Source of the DNA: an uncultured Clostridium sp.
Lineage (GTDB): Bacteria; Bacillota; Clostridia; TANB77; CAG-508
Direction: 5' to 3'
NCBI GenBank assembly: GCA_900556695.1
Contig: USQA01000020.1
Location: 1-10,986, forward strand
Length of the DNA stretch: 10,986 bases
Made by a program: the position numbers and the translations under genes. Shown piece by piece: positions 4,770-10,986 of the stretch. The notes under the pieces were generated by a model that did not search any database, was not told the DNA's origin, and saw only the letters and a program-made list of their open reading frames with translations. How positions within the stretch are numbered: the first letter of the stretch is position 1; every line of letters begins with the position of its first letter.

Positions 4770-5951
4770 ATGAGTTATGCAATAATTAGAAATGCAAAAT
4801 ACAAAAGAGAAAATTTAAAAGGAATATTTAGACACAATGAAAGAAGGAATAAAAACTATTCAAATAAAAATATAGATAAAGAAAAATCCTATTTGAATTA
4901 TTCATTAAAAGACATTCCATTTACTTATGAAAAAGAATTTGATAGAATACGAAAAGAATATAATTTAAAAGGTCAAATCAAAACAGTTAGTAATATTATT
5001 TGTGAATATATAATTACATCTGATAAAGCCTTCTTCGACTCAATTGGAAAAGATGAAACTAAGAGATATTTTGAAACAGCTTACAAATTCGTTTGTGAAT
5101 ACAAGGGTTTAGGTGAACAATATATTTTATCTGCAAAAGTGCATATGGACGAGGCAACTCCACATATGCACTTAGTTTTTATTCCAGTAGTTCATACTAC
5201 AGATAAGAAAGGAAATGCTATTGATAAAATTGCTTGTAGTGAATTTTGGAAAGCTAAAGATAGTTATAGACAATTACAAAATGCTTTCCACTTTTATATA
5301 ACGGCTAATGGATTTAATTTAGAAAGAGGAAATCCTAGTGAAAGAGTACATTTATCTGTTGAAGATTATAAGAAAATTACAAATTTTGAAAACACTAAAA
5401 CAGTTCTTAAAGATATTAAACTAGAAATACCAGAAACACCTGATGTTAAAAGTTTTGGAAAACTAGTACGAAATAGAGATGAAAAAATACAAGAATTAGT
5501 TGTAGAGCCAAGAGATAAAATGATTAAAGAACAACAAGAACAAATTTCTTTACTTTATTTAACATTACAAAATCAAGTTAATACGGTTGAAAGGGCTTCA
5601 AAATACGAAAAAGAAAGAAAATCTATAATGTGTGAAAATAGAGAGTTAAAAGAAAAATGCGAAAATATGGAAAATGACTATTCTACAAAACTTAAAGAAG
5701 AAATACGAAAAGTTGAAAATAAATATGAAGATGAAATTTATCAACTTGAAAAAGAAAATAGCTTTTTACGAAAAGTTATAAATACATTTCAAAAAACAGT
5801 AGATAAATTCATACATTGGGTATGTACCAAATTTTCAGTTTCTTCTGAAGAAGAATTTATTAGAGATTTTGAATTTGAAAATGATATTTATCTTGATTCA
5901 GAAAAACAGATTGAATATGAGAAAGAATTAGAAGATGAATATGAAATGTAA
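4770..5951 (+). CDS. mob: MOB_V family relaxase (Pre/Mob plasmid recombination protein)
   Basis: This relaxase should nick oriT, stay attached to the 5' end and pilot the strand through a conjugative system supplied in trans. Residues 1-200 match the Mob_Pre domain: start MSYAIIRNAKYK, motif I RHNERRNKNYSNKNIDKEKS (21-40) with H22 aligned to the nucleophilic His22 reported for pMV158 MobM, SYLNY (40-44), SNIICEYIITSD (74-85), and the metal-binding motif HMDEATPHMH (125-134). Residues about 255-345 form a long charged coiled coil, usual for MOB_V C-termini and involved in dimerisation and membrane or coupling-protein contacts; the tail is acidic. At 393 residues it is of normal length and looks intact. 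The ATG at 4770 follows GGAGG (4756-4760) by 9 nt. A pMV158-type nick site lies just upstream, as expected since members of this family often regulate their own transcription from oriT. Confidence 0.95.
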   Translation: MSYAIIRNAKYKRENLKGIFRHNERRNKNYSNKNIDKEKSYLNYSLKDIPFTYEKEFDRIRKEYNLKGQIKTVSNIICEYIITSDKAFFDSIGKDETKRYFETAYKFVCEYKGLGEQYILSAKVHMDEATPHMHLVFIPVVHTTDKKGNAIDKIACSEFWKAKDSYRQLQNAFHFYITANGFNLERGNPSERVHLSVEDYKKITNFENTKTVLKDIKLEIPETPDVKSFGKLVRNRDEKIQELVVEPRDKMIKEQQEQISLLYLTLQNQVNTVERASKYEKERKSIMCENRELKEKCENMENDYSTKLKEEIRKVENKYEDEIYQLEKENSFLRKVINTFQKTVDKFIHWVCTKFSVSSEEEFIRDFEFENDIYLDSEKQIEYEKELEDEYEM

Positions 5952-5956
5952 ATTTA

Positions 5957-5998
5957 ACAAAAAGATGTCCCTTGTATTACCAAAGGACATCTTTTTGT
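5957..5998 (+). terminator. Bidirectional terminator between mob and the 248-residue gene
   Basis: ACAAAAAGATGTCC (5957-5970) and GGACATCTTTTTGT (5985-5998) form a perfect 14-bp stem with a 14-nt loop. It has T runs at the 3' side on both strands, so it can end mob transcripts on the plus strand and transcripts of the gene ending at 6003 on the minus strand. Confidence 0.9.
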
Positions 5999-6002
5999 AA
6001 GA

Positions 6003-6749
6003 TTATGCTTTTTTCAGATCATAATGCTGTACATCTTCGGAACACCATACTTCGAAACCAGGACCCGCATCTTCTCTCAACCCTTTACTAATAACAAGGT
6101 TGTTAAATTCGAGCAGTTCTCTCTCCAGCTGTGGATTGCTTTTAACCGCTACTCCAAAATTCCAGCCAATGAAATGATCAAGAAAGTTATTTAGAAAATA
6201 CTTCTTTGCCTCAATGACTTGATCAGGCTTTACCTTATTGTTTCGGATAGCATCATCGGTAAGCACAAAACTTGCTTTGCCAGTATAGTCCGGACATACT
6301 TCATCATCAAGTCTGATAGCAAATCCAGCAGAAGCAATGAACATATCATCATCGATGTATTTGGCATACAATCTAACCATCTGCAATATAATATCACTTA
6401 AGTTAGTAATGCACTTAAACGATGATTGATTATCCATTATCATTTTGTTTTCTCCATCAAACTTACCGTACCATTCAATAGGACATGTAGGCATTCCATC
6501 ATTTGCAGGATGTAACAATATATAATTGCCTTTTACAGCATAAACTTGGTTTACATACTTTTCATTTGAATGGAGCTTTTTACCTGTCGCTTTTGAAATA
6601 TATTCGATACCATTTTCAGTAGCAACCTTCTTCGCTGTATTTTTTTGAAAGTCAGCATTGAAGGTCTCGGTTATAACTCTCCGTTCTTCTGTTCCTTTTG
6701 TCTCTTCAGCTTTTACTCCGAAAAGATTTGAAAAAATTTTGCTAAGCAT
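6003..6749 (-). CDS. Hypothetical protein, 248 residues
   Basis: I do not recognise this family. The protein is soluble-looking, with no signal peptide or membrane helix, and opens MLSKIFSNLFGVKAEETKGT. A strand-rich middle section (YVNQVYAVKGNYILLHPAND, then CPIEWYGKFDGE) is followed by a helix-rich segment with DDDMFIASAGFAIRLDDEV, VLTDDAIRNNKVKPDQVIEA and FLDHFIGWNFGVAV, ending in GPGFEVWCSEDVQHYDLKKA. The start is well supported: AAGGAGG lies 7 nt before the ATG on the minus strand, and a consensus-like promoter (6829-6857) lies about 80 nt upstream. Its ending directly at the shared terminator 5957-5998 makes it a one-gene unit. G+C is about 40% in the lines I counted, against the low-to-mid 20s in the operon to its right, so it probably joined the element separately. 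Function unknown. Confidence 0.8.
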   Translation of the reverse strand: MLSKIFSNLFGVKAEETKGTEERRVITETFNADFQKNTAKKVATENGIEYISKATGKKLHSNEKYVNQVYAVKGNYILLHPANDGMPTCPIEWYGKFDGENKMIMDNQSSFKCITNLSDIILQMVRLYAKYIDDDMFIASAGFAIRLDDEVCPDYTGKASFVLTDDAIRNNKVKPDQVIEAKKYFLNNFLDHFIGWNFGVAVKSNPQLERELLEFNNLVISKGLREDAGPGFEVWCSEDVQHYDLKKA

Positions 6750-6828
6750 AAAGTTCCTCCTTACAATTGTTATATGAGAATTATTTACTACTTGCTATTT
6801 ATATCGCATAGCTACGCATTATGTTGAT

Positions 6829-6857
6829 ATTATACCACAAAAAGCTCCGAAATGCAA
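6829..6857 (-). promoter_or_regulatory. Promoter of the 248-residue gene, with a near-palindrome at the start site
   Basis: On the minus strand TTGCAT (6852-6857) and TATAAT (6829-6834) are 17 nt apart, predicting a start near 6822. Just inside the transcript is the near-perfect palindrome GCATAGCTACGC (6806-6817, centre TAGCTA, one mismatched pair), a reasonable operator position. The -35 lies only about 20 bp past the out-of-frame end of the upstream gene (6876). Confidence 0.7.
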
Positions 6858-6875
6858 ACGTAACAAGTTTTTTAG

Positions 6876-7066
6876 CTATTTTGAAATATATTTTTGGTTT
6901 CTATTTTTTGGTTGTTCTGGTATTGTCAACTGTAAAGTACCTTTTTCTAATAAAGGATTTATATAATTTTTCTTAAATGTTGATATATCTTTAAATCCAA
7001 AATAGGTTGTAATTTCTTTTAGAGTTTTTGCATCTTTACAGAAATTCAAAACATCTTTTTCTTGGT
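6876..7066 (-). pseudogene. Out-of-frame winged-helix C-terminus of the AlbA_2/ATPase gene
   Basis: The upstream ORF stops at 7036-7038 after an unlikely tail (RCFEFL). Shifting forward one base in the AAAAA run at 7056-7060 (minus strand) opens a frame of 59 codons to a TAG at 6876-6878. It starts DVLNFCKDAKTLKEITTYF and contains FKKNYINPLLEKGTLQLTIP and PKNRNQKYISK. This is the winged-helix end expected of these AlbA_2 ATPases. Stop codons limit the shift to 7039-7067. Removing one base would give an intact protein of 457 residues ending at 6876. The cause may be a real mutation, a sequencing or assembly error in the A run, or phase variation. No classical programmed -1 slippery site is present. 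Confidence 0.8.
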
Positions 7067-8250
7067 TTTACTTTAATTTTCTTAGTGGTTTTCTTGTCGG
7101 TTTTCTTAGTGGTTTTCTTGTCGGTTTTCTTAGTGGTTTTCTTGTCGGTTTTTTCATCATATTCAAATGGATTTTCTTTGTATTTAAAAGAAACTCTTAA
7201 AAAGTGATCCATAAATTTAAAGCAACTTTTATCATAAGCATCTAAAATTCTTAATACTCCAGAACCTATATTTTCAATTAAATCTACATCTTTAAATACT
7301 CTAATAAGTTCTTTGTTTCTTGGGGCAGTGACACCTTCTAAAAATTCTTCTTGTGATAATTCTTGTGGCAAACCACCTGCAGATGTTATTTCAATTCTAT
7401 CAGAGTATAATTCTATAATAGGGGAATTACCATAAGAATAATCATTATGTACAATAGCATTTATAACTGCTTCTTTTAATGCTTTGCTATCGATTTTTTC
7501 TTGTTCTTTTCTTCCAAAGTATTCTATTTTGGCATATGTAGTATTTTCAACATCAAGTCTGTCTAATATTCTTTGTGTAGCAGTAATTAAACAACGATTT
7601 CCAAACTCTAAATTTTCTAATAATTCAAGTTTATTTGTTCCTAAATATCTTACAAGTTTTATAGAAACAGTATTTTCATCTGCTAGTAAAAATGCATTGT
7701 AATTATATTTGCCTTCACTTGTTAGTAAATCAAGATTTTGCAAAAAATTATCATTTAATTTTAATCCGTGTTCTTCATAATAAATTTTTAGTTGATTAAA
7801 TGTTAACTCTTGTCTAGGAGAGTCAATTTCTTTTAATGTATTCTTAATTCTTCTAGCATACATATCATCTATCATTCTTTCTGTCATTCGTTCCTTACTA
7901 CTACCAACTCTAATATAGCATCCTTCTGGAGTTCTTCCTTTTTTTCTTAAATAATAAGGCTTTTCAGTTCCACTTGATATTATAACTTTTATTACTTCTT
8001 TATTTTCTATTGTTTCCACAGTTACATCAAATAATCCTAAAGTAGATGGTTGTATATTATTTTTTATTCTATCTTTAATTTGTAATTGTGTTAAGTCAGT
8101 ATTTTCCACACCAACAACTTGTCCGTTTTTATTTATTCCAACATAAATTATTCCACCTTCTTTGTAATTAAGAAAGGCAATAACTTCTTGCTCAAAATCT
8201 TCATTAAGTTGCTCTTTATTTTCAATTCTGTTTGTTTCTAAATTTTTCAT
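7036..8250 (-). CDS. AlbA_2 domain ATP-binding protein, C-terminally frameshifted
   Basis: This 404-residue ORF carries an AlbA_2 (Schlafen-like, divergent AAA-4) domain at about 5-120, with ETNRIENKEQL, FLNYKEGGIIYVGINKNGQVVGV and EGCYIRVGSS. A GHKL-type ATPase domain (HATPase_c_4) follows at about 255-345: EAVINAIVHNDYSYG (N box), DRIEITSAGGLP (284-295), APRNKELIRVF and ENIGSGVLRI (326-335). Then comes a basic linker of three TDKKTTKK repeats (368-391). Family members usually end in a winged helix; here it is out of frame (6876-7066), so the protein as written loses a DNA-binding end. AlbA_2 proteins are commonly annotated as transcriptional regulators or RecG-like; their biochemistry is poorly known. 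The ATG overlaps the stop of the upstream gene (ATGA), with AAGGAGG 7 nt before it, so the two are translationally coupled. Confidence 0.88.
   Translation of the reverse strand: MKNLETNRIENKEQLNEDFEQEVIAFLNYKEGGIIYVGINKNGQVVGVENTDLTQLQIKDRIKNNIQPSTLGLFDVTVETIENKEVIKVIISSGTEKPYYLRKKGRTPEGCYIRVGSSKERMTERMIDDMYARRIKNTLKEIDSPRQELTFNQLKIYYEEHGLKLNDNFLQNLDLLTSEGKYNYNAFLLADENTVSIKLVRYLGTNKLELLENLEFGNRCLITATQRILDRLDVENTTYAKIEYFGRKEQEKIDSKALKEAVINAIVHNDYSYGNSPIIELYSDRIEITSAGGLPQELSQEEFLEGVTAPRNKELIRVFKDVDLIENIGSGVLRILDAYDKSCFKFMDHFLRVSFKYKENPFEYDEKTDKKTTKKTDKKTTKKTDKKTTKKIKVKPRKRCFEFL
7081..7152 (-). repeat. Three exact tandem copies of a 24-bp unit, in frame
   Basis: The unit starts CTTAGTGGTTTT on the plus strand and occurs at 7081-7104, 7105-7128 and 7129-7152 without a mismatch, encoding TDKKTTKK three times. 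Being a multiple of three, gain or loss of a copy changes linker length but not frame. Exact identity implies recent expansion or ongoing slippage. Confidence 0.95.
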
Positions 8251-9986
8251 ATATCCTCCTTATCTAATAAATTGTAAATAGGAAATTCTTTAAAAGCATT
8301 TTTCTCATTTTCAGATAATTTAGAGAAAAACCTTTCATAATCAGATTTATTATCTAACAATATAGCAATTCCACATTGTATTATTAAATCATCTTCTGCA
8401 TCCTTTAAATCATAAATTAAATCTTTCTCTTTATAATTCAATGCTCTTTTTCTTTTTACTATTTGCATTTTATTAATAATATCAACTGCATTATCTCTAT
8501 GTTCTAATATTCTTTCATTTATATAATCTGCTAATTCTAAAAATTTTATATTATTACTTTCATCATAAGCTTTTATTACTTCAAGCATCCATAAATTATA
8601 TCTTTCTATCGTTTCTTCTTTACTATCTAAAGAATTAAATGTTTCTTTTATTATATCTATATCAACATTTGAATATTCTAATAAGTTCTTTTTACTCATA
8701 TTTATATATGGACTAACTAAAATTTCTTTTTCATTTTCATCATAATAAAATACTTTTACTACATTACTCAAATCAGAAAAATAATTATATACTTTTATGT
8801 TTTTATTTTCATCTACTAAAGCTATAAACGCTATTTTATAGTTTGCTATTTCTATATTATATAATTTAGATTCTTGAACTTGTTTAGTCGGTTTTCCATC
8901 ATTTATATGTATAAATAAATCTAAATTTCTCCAATCTTTGTCACTTAGATTATCTAAGTCTATATTAAATTTAATATTAAATTTATCAAATAGACATTTT
9001 ATTTTTTCTAATCTAATTAAGTCATTTTTTATATTACTAATATATTCTTTTTCTTGTTTGTCTTCCACTTGTACAGGCAATACTATATTTTTCCCATCTA
9101 TTGTTATTGCTTTACTATTAATTAGATTAACTATAAAGTTAATATCACGGATTCTCTCATAAACATTACCTTTAATCTTAAATGTTATTTTATTTTCACT
9201 CAAATATATTTTAGTAGACTTTCCATAAATAATATATTCTTCATTTTTATTTTTCACAAATGTGATGTTATTATAATATTCTCTACCACTTACAGATACA
9301 TTAACTTTATTGGTTGAAAACTTTTCTAATTCTTTTAATTTAGGAAGTGCAATTTTCTCATTAGTCTCTTTATCAATAGCATATGAATATATATCATTAT
9401 TAAATAAATAATCTTCCATATATTTTTCTTCGCCTATTATAGGTATCTTGATTTCCTTTATATCTTTAATTTCATCAATACTTTTTATTGCAATATTTAT
9501 TTGTTCATTTGCATTTTTTAAAAAATTTAAACAAATCATTTTTAATGAGGATGAACTTTTTTCCTTTATGGGTTTTATATCAATGCTTATTTCTTCTTGA
9601 TTTTCTTTAACTTTATTTAAAATTTCTTCTAAATCAACCGGTAATAAATTCGCATAAAACAATTTGGTATGAGCATAATCTATTATTTCTACAACAAATA
9701 ATAATATTCCCTTTTTATCTTTCTGATATGCTCGTAAATAGTCTACCTTAATTGAATATTTACTATTACCATTCGATAATTTTTTTACAGTTTTCCCTTT
9801 GACTTGTACGCCTATTTTTCCTTCAAATTCATTATTAGCCTTATATTTACTATTTTGCCTATATACATATATATATCCATCCCACATTGGAGTTTTTTCT
9901 TTTGTATCAATATATGCTACTAATGTATCACTATATTTTACTATTTCATTTCTAACTGCTAATACTGCAATTTCTTCAATATCCAT
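8247..9986 (-). CDS. DUF4365-like, putative PD-(D/E)xK nuclease-fold protein
   Basis: This 579-residue protein has an N-terminal segment (about 3-130) resembling DUF4365: a helix EEIAVLAVRNEIVK, then WDGYIYVYR (35-43) and GKIGVQVKGK (56-65). The spaced D36 ... Q61-x-K63 fits the catalytic D-xn-(E/Q)xK pattern of the PD-(D/E)xK nuclease fold, which suggests metal-dependent cleavage of nucleic acid but does not prove it. Residues 130-579 show no family I recognise. They are highly charged and Lys/Asn-rich, with alternating strand and helix and a helical C-terminus (about 450-575). There is no membrane segment. The ATG at 9986 is preceded by GGTG 8 nt upstream, a modest ribosome binding site, and begins 14 nt after the DUF6076-like gene. 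The stop overlaps the AlbA_2 start. The fixed arrangement suggests a nuclease partnered by an ATPase or regulator. Confidence 0.75.
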   Translation of the reverse strand: MDIEEIAVLAVRNEIVKYSDTLVAYIDTKEKTPMWDGYIYVYRQNSKYKANNEFEGKIGVQVKGKTVKKLSNGNSKYSIKVDYLRAYQKDKKGILLFVVEIIDYAHTKLFYANLLPVDLEEILNKVKENQEEISIDIKPIKEKSSSSLKMICLNFLKNANEQINIAIKSIDEIKDIKEIKIPIIGEEKYMEDYLFNNDIYSYAIDKETNEKIALPKLKELEKFSTNKVNVSVSGREYYNNITFVKNKNEEYIIYGKSTKIYLSENKITFKIKGNVYERIRDINFIVNLINSKAITIDGKNIVLPVQVEDKQEKEYISNIKNDLIRLEKIKCLFDKFNIKFNIDLDNLSDKDWRNLDLFIHINDGKPTKQVQESKLYNIEIANYKIAFIALVDENKNIKVYNYFSDLSNVVKVFYYDENEKEILVSPYINMSKKNLLEYSNVDIDIIKETFNSLDSKEETIERYNLWMLEVIKAYDESNNIKFLELADYINERILEHRDNAVDIINKMQIVKRKRALNYKEKDLIYDLKDAEDDLIIQCGIAILLDNKSDYERFFSKLSENEKNAFKEFPIYNLLDKEDI

Positions 9987-10000
9987 TCTTTCACCAGCTT

Positions 10001-10986
10001 CTATTTATTATTTGCTAACCACTCATATACTTCATCTTCTGTTAAAACTCCATGTTTTAATTTATTAACTCTATCTTTAGCATCTTTTTTCCATTTATCA
10101 AAATCTTTTTTCATTTGTTTATTATCTTTATTTCTACCAACAGCCATAGACTTTAATTGGTATAATCTTCTGTATTCTGCTAATGCTTTATTTTGTTTTA
10201 GTCTTTCGTTATAAGCTTGTACTGCACCTTGTTCTCTACAAGTTTTACCATTTACTTTTGGATAATCACAATAAATTTCATCTAACCTTGAACTTGGAAT
10301 AAAATACATTCCACAGTTTTGACATTTCTTAATTGGATTATTTGTTGTTTTTACTAATTCTTCTAATACTGCATAACAGATAGCAGACAAGTCATCACTT
10401 TGATGTGTATCTATCATAGAAACAAGCATTGTGTTATTCTTAAAACTATCTAATAATTGCTTATCATTCAAATGTGATAATTCTAAATTTTTATTTGAAT
10501 AGCTATCTTGAATAATATTGTCATTTTTATTATAAGTATGTGCTTGTCCTTTATGCTTAATTAAATATACTGCAAATCTTTGACTAGACGTATATTCTTT
10601 TAATTCTTCTTGTTCATCAAGGTTAAATACATAGTTTACAAATGCTTTCATTTCTTCTTGTATTTCTTGTATCTTATATTGTAGGTCATTGTATATTTTT
10701 TCCATCTGCTTTAAATATACTTCATCGTTTTCATATTTTCCTTTTAATTCAAAAGTATAATTTTCATCTATATCTTTTAATATCTCAAATCCATAGGCAA
10801 AGAAGAAAGTTTCATAAGCTGATTCATATGTTTCTAAATTAGCATTTAAAAATCTTAATAAAAACATTCCAAACCTTTCAACATAAGGAAAGTACATATT
10901 TCCTGGATATTTTAATCCTTGTTCTTCTTTAGTTCTTCCTTTAACTTCGCTTTTATCAAAATATAATGTTAATAGTCTATTTTCAA
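10001..10986 (-). CDS. DUF6076-like zinc-binding protein, 5' end beyond window
   Basis: The frame runs off the right edge: codons upstream of the first Met (10897) continue open for 29 residues to 10984, with plausible protein sequence (LLTLYFDKSEVKGRTKEEQG), so that Met is internal. At least 327 residues are visible. Numbered from that Met, a helical region with coiled-coil character (about 55-105) leads to a Cys cluster C192-x2-C195 ... C210 ... C220 (KKCQNCGMYFIPSSR, then YCDYP and TCRE), a zinc-ribbon-like site typical of DUF6076 and related proteins found on Firmicute mobile elements. A Lys-rich helical end (WKKDAKDRVNKLKHG) follows, with possible nucleic acid contact. It is the first visible gene of the operon, 14 nt ahead of the DUF4365-like gene, and the operon promoter must lie outside the window. 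Family naming is from memory and moderate; function is unknown. Confidence 0.72.
   Translation of the reverse strand, partial: ENRLLTLYFDKSEVKGRTKEEQGLKYPGNMYFPYVERFGMFLLRFLNANLETYESAYETFFFAYGFEILKDIDENYTFELKGKYENDEVYLKQMEKIYNDLQYKIQEIQEEMKAFVNYVFNLDEQEELKEYTSSQRFAVYLIKHKGQAHTYNKNDNIIQDSYSNKNLELSHLNDKQLLDSFKNNTMLVSMIDTHQSDDLSAICYAVLEELVKTTNNPIKKCQNCGMYFIPSSRLDEIYCDYPKVNGKTCREQGAVQAYNERLKQNKALAEYRRLYQLKSMAVGRNKDNKQMKKDFDKWKKDAKDRVNKLKHGVLTEDEVYEWLANNK

Larger units (their letters stand above)
3565..10986. mobile_element. End of an integrative mobilizable element in tRNA-Leu (partial)
   Basis: Bounded on the left by the tRNA-Leu 3' fragment, this stretch holds plasmid-type functions (RepA_N initiator, oriT-like region, MOB_V relaxase) followed by minus-strand cargo. 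No integrase, excisionase or second att copy is visible, so the element must continue past the right edge. No type IV secretion genes are seen, which fits mobilization in trans rather than self-transfer. The limits and the name of the element are inferred. Confidence 0.7.

Noticed and set aside
7036..7080. Programmed -1 frameshift joining the AlbA_2 protein to its winged helix
   Set aside because: The needed shift is +1 (or -2) and no standard X-XXY-YYZ heptamer with downstream structure fits; a simple indel in an A run explains it.
7081..7152. Tandem repeats as a CRISPR array
   Set aside because: The 24-bp units are directly adjacent with no spacers and lie in frame inside a coding region.
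7890..8250. Schlafen-like tRNA nuclease activity of the AlbA_2 domain, linked to the tRNA-Leu integration site
   Set aside because: The fold family is shared, but I cannot place the acidic catalytic residues of Schlafen nucleases with confidence, and the tRNA-Leu site is explained by integrase choice.
8938..9162. Plus-strand open frames of 60-90 codons opposite the minus-strand cargo genes (also 6219-6401, 7484-7702, 9799-10068, 10642-10842)
   Set aside because: They lack ribosome binding sites, give Leu/Ser/Phe-rich translations typical of antisense frames in A+T-rich genes, and lie wholly within well-supported genes.

Overview
The window looks like a low-G+C Firmicute, probably a Clostridia-type gut or environmental anaerobe. 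The evidence is the strongly A+T-rich sequence, AGGAGG-type ribosome binding sites, TTGACA/TATAAT-type promoters with 17-nt spacers, and the gene families present. The genus cannot be fixed from the sequence alone.

Left part (1 to about 3565) reads as resident chromosome. It carries a trimeric dUTPase gene (dut), a CarD-family RNA polymerase-binding regulator behind a clear promoter and a leader hairpin, a 56-residue orphan ORF between two terminators, and a two-gene operon for a TPM-domain (YgcG-like) lipoprotein and a LemA protein. Each unit ends in a recognisable intrinsic terminator.

The boundary is at about 3565-3622. There the minus strand carries only the 3' part of a tRNA-Leu(TAA) gene: anticodon loop, long variable arm, T arm and CCA end. 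The 5' half is missing. This is the usual scar where an element has integrated into the 3' end of a tRNA gene. The orientation puts the element to the right, so 3623-10986 is read as one end of an integrative mobilizable element. The integrase and the intact tRNA are expected beyond the right edge.

Element backbone (3949-5951, plus strand): a short RepA_N-type replication initiator with a cluster of dyads and repeated 8-mers inside its coding sequence (candidate origin); a hairpin-rich intergenic region holding a candidate oriT with the nick decamer known from pMV158; then a MOB_V Pre/Mob relaxase with His22 and an HxDExTPHxH motif.

Cargo (minus strand): a 248-residue orphan with its own promoter and higher G+C, and a compact operon read right to left. 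The operon encodes a DUF6076-like zinc-binding protein (5' end outside the window), a 579-residue protein with a DUF4365/PD-(D/E)xK-like N-terminus, and an AlbA_2 + GHKL-ATPase protein. The last two overlap by ATGA. The AlbA_2 gene has an exact three-copy 24-bp repeat and then a frameshift that separates it from its winged-helix C-terminus. The nuclease-like/ATPase pair on a mobilizable element is the best candidate here for a little-described (possibly defence or element-maintenance) system. That function is inference; the sequence directly shows only the domains and their coupling.
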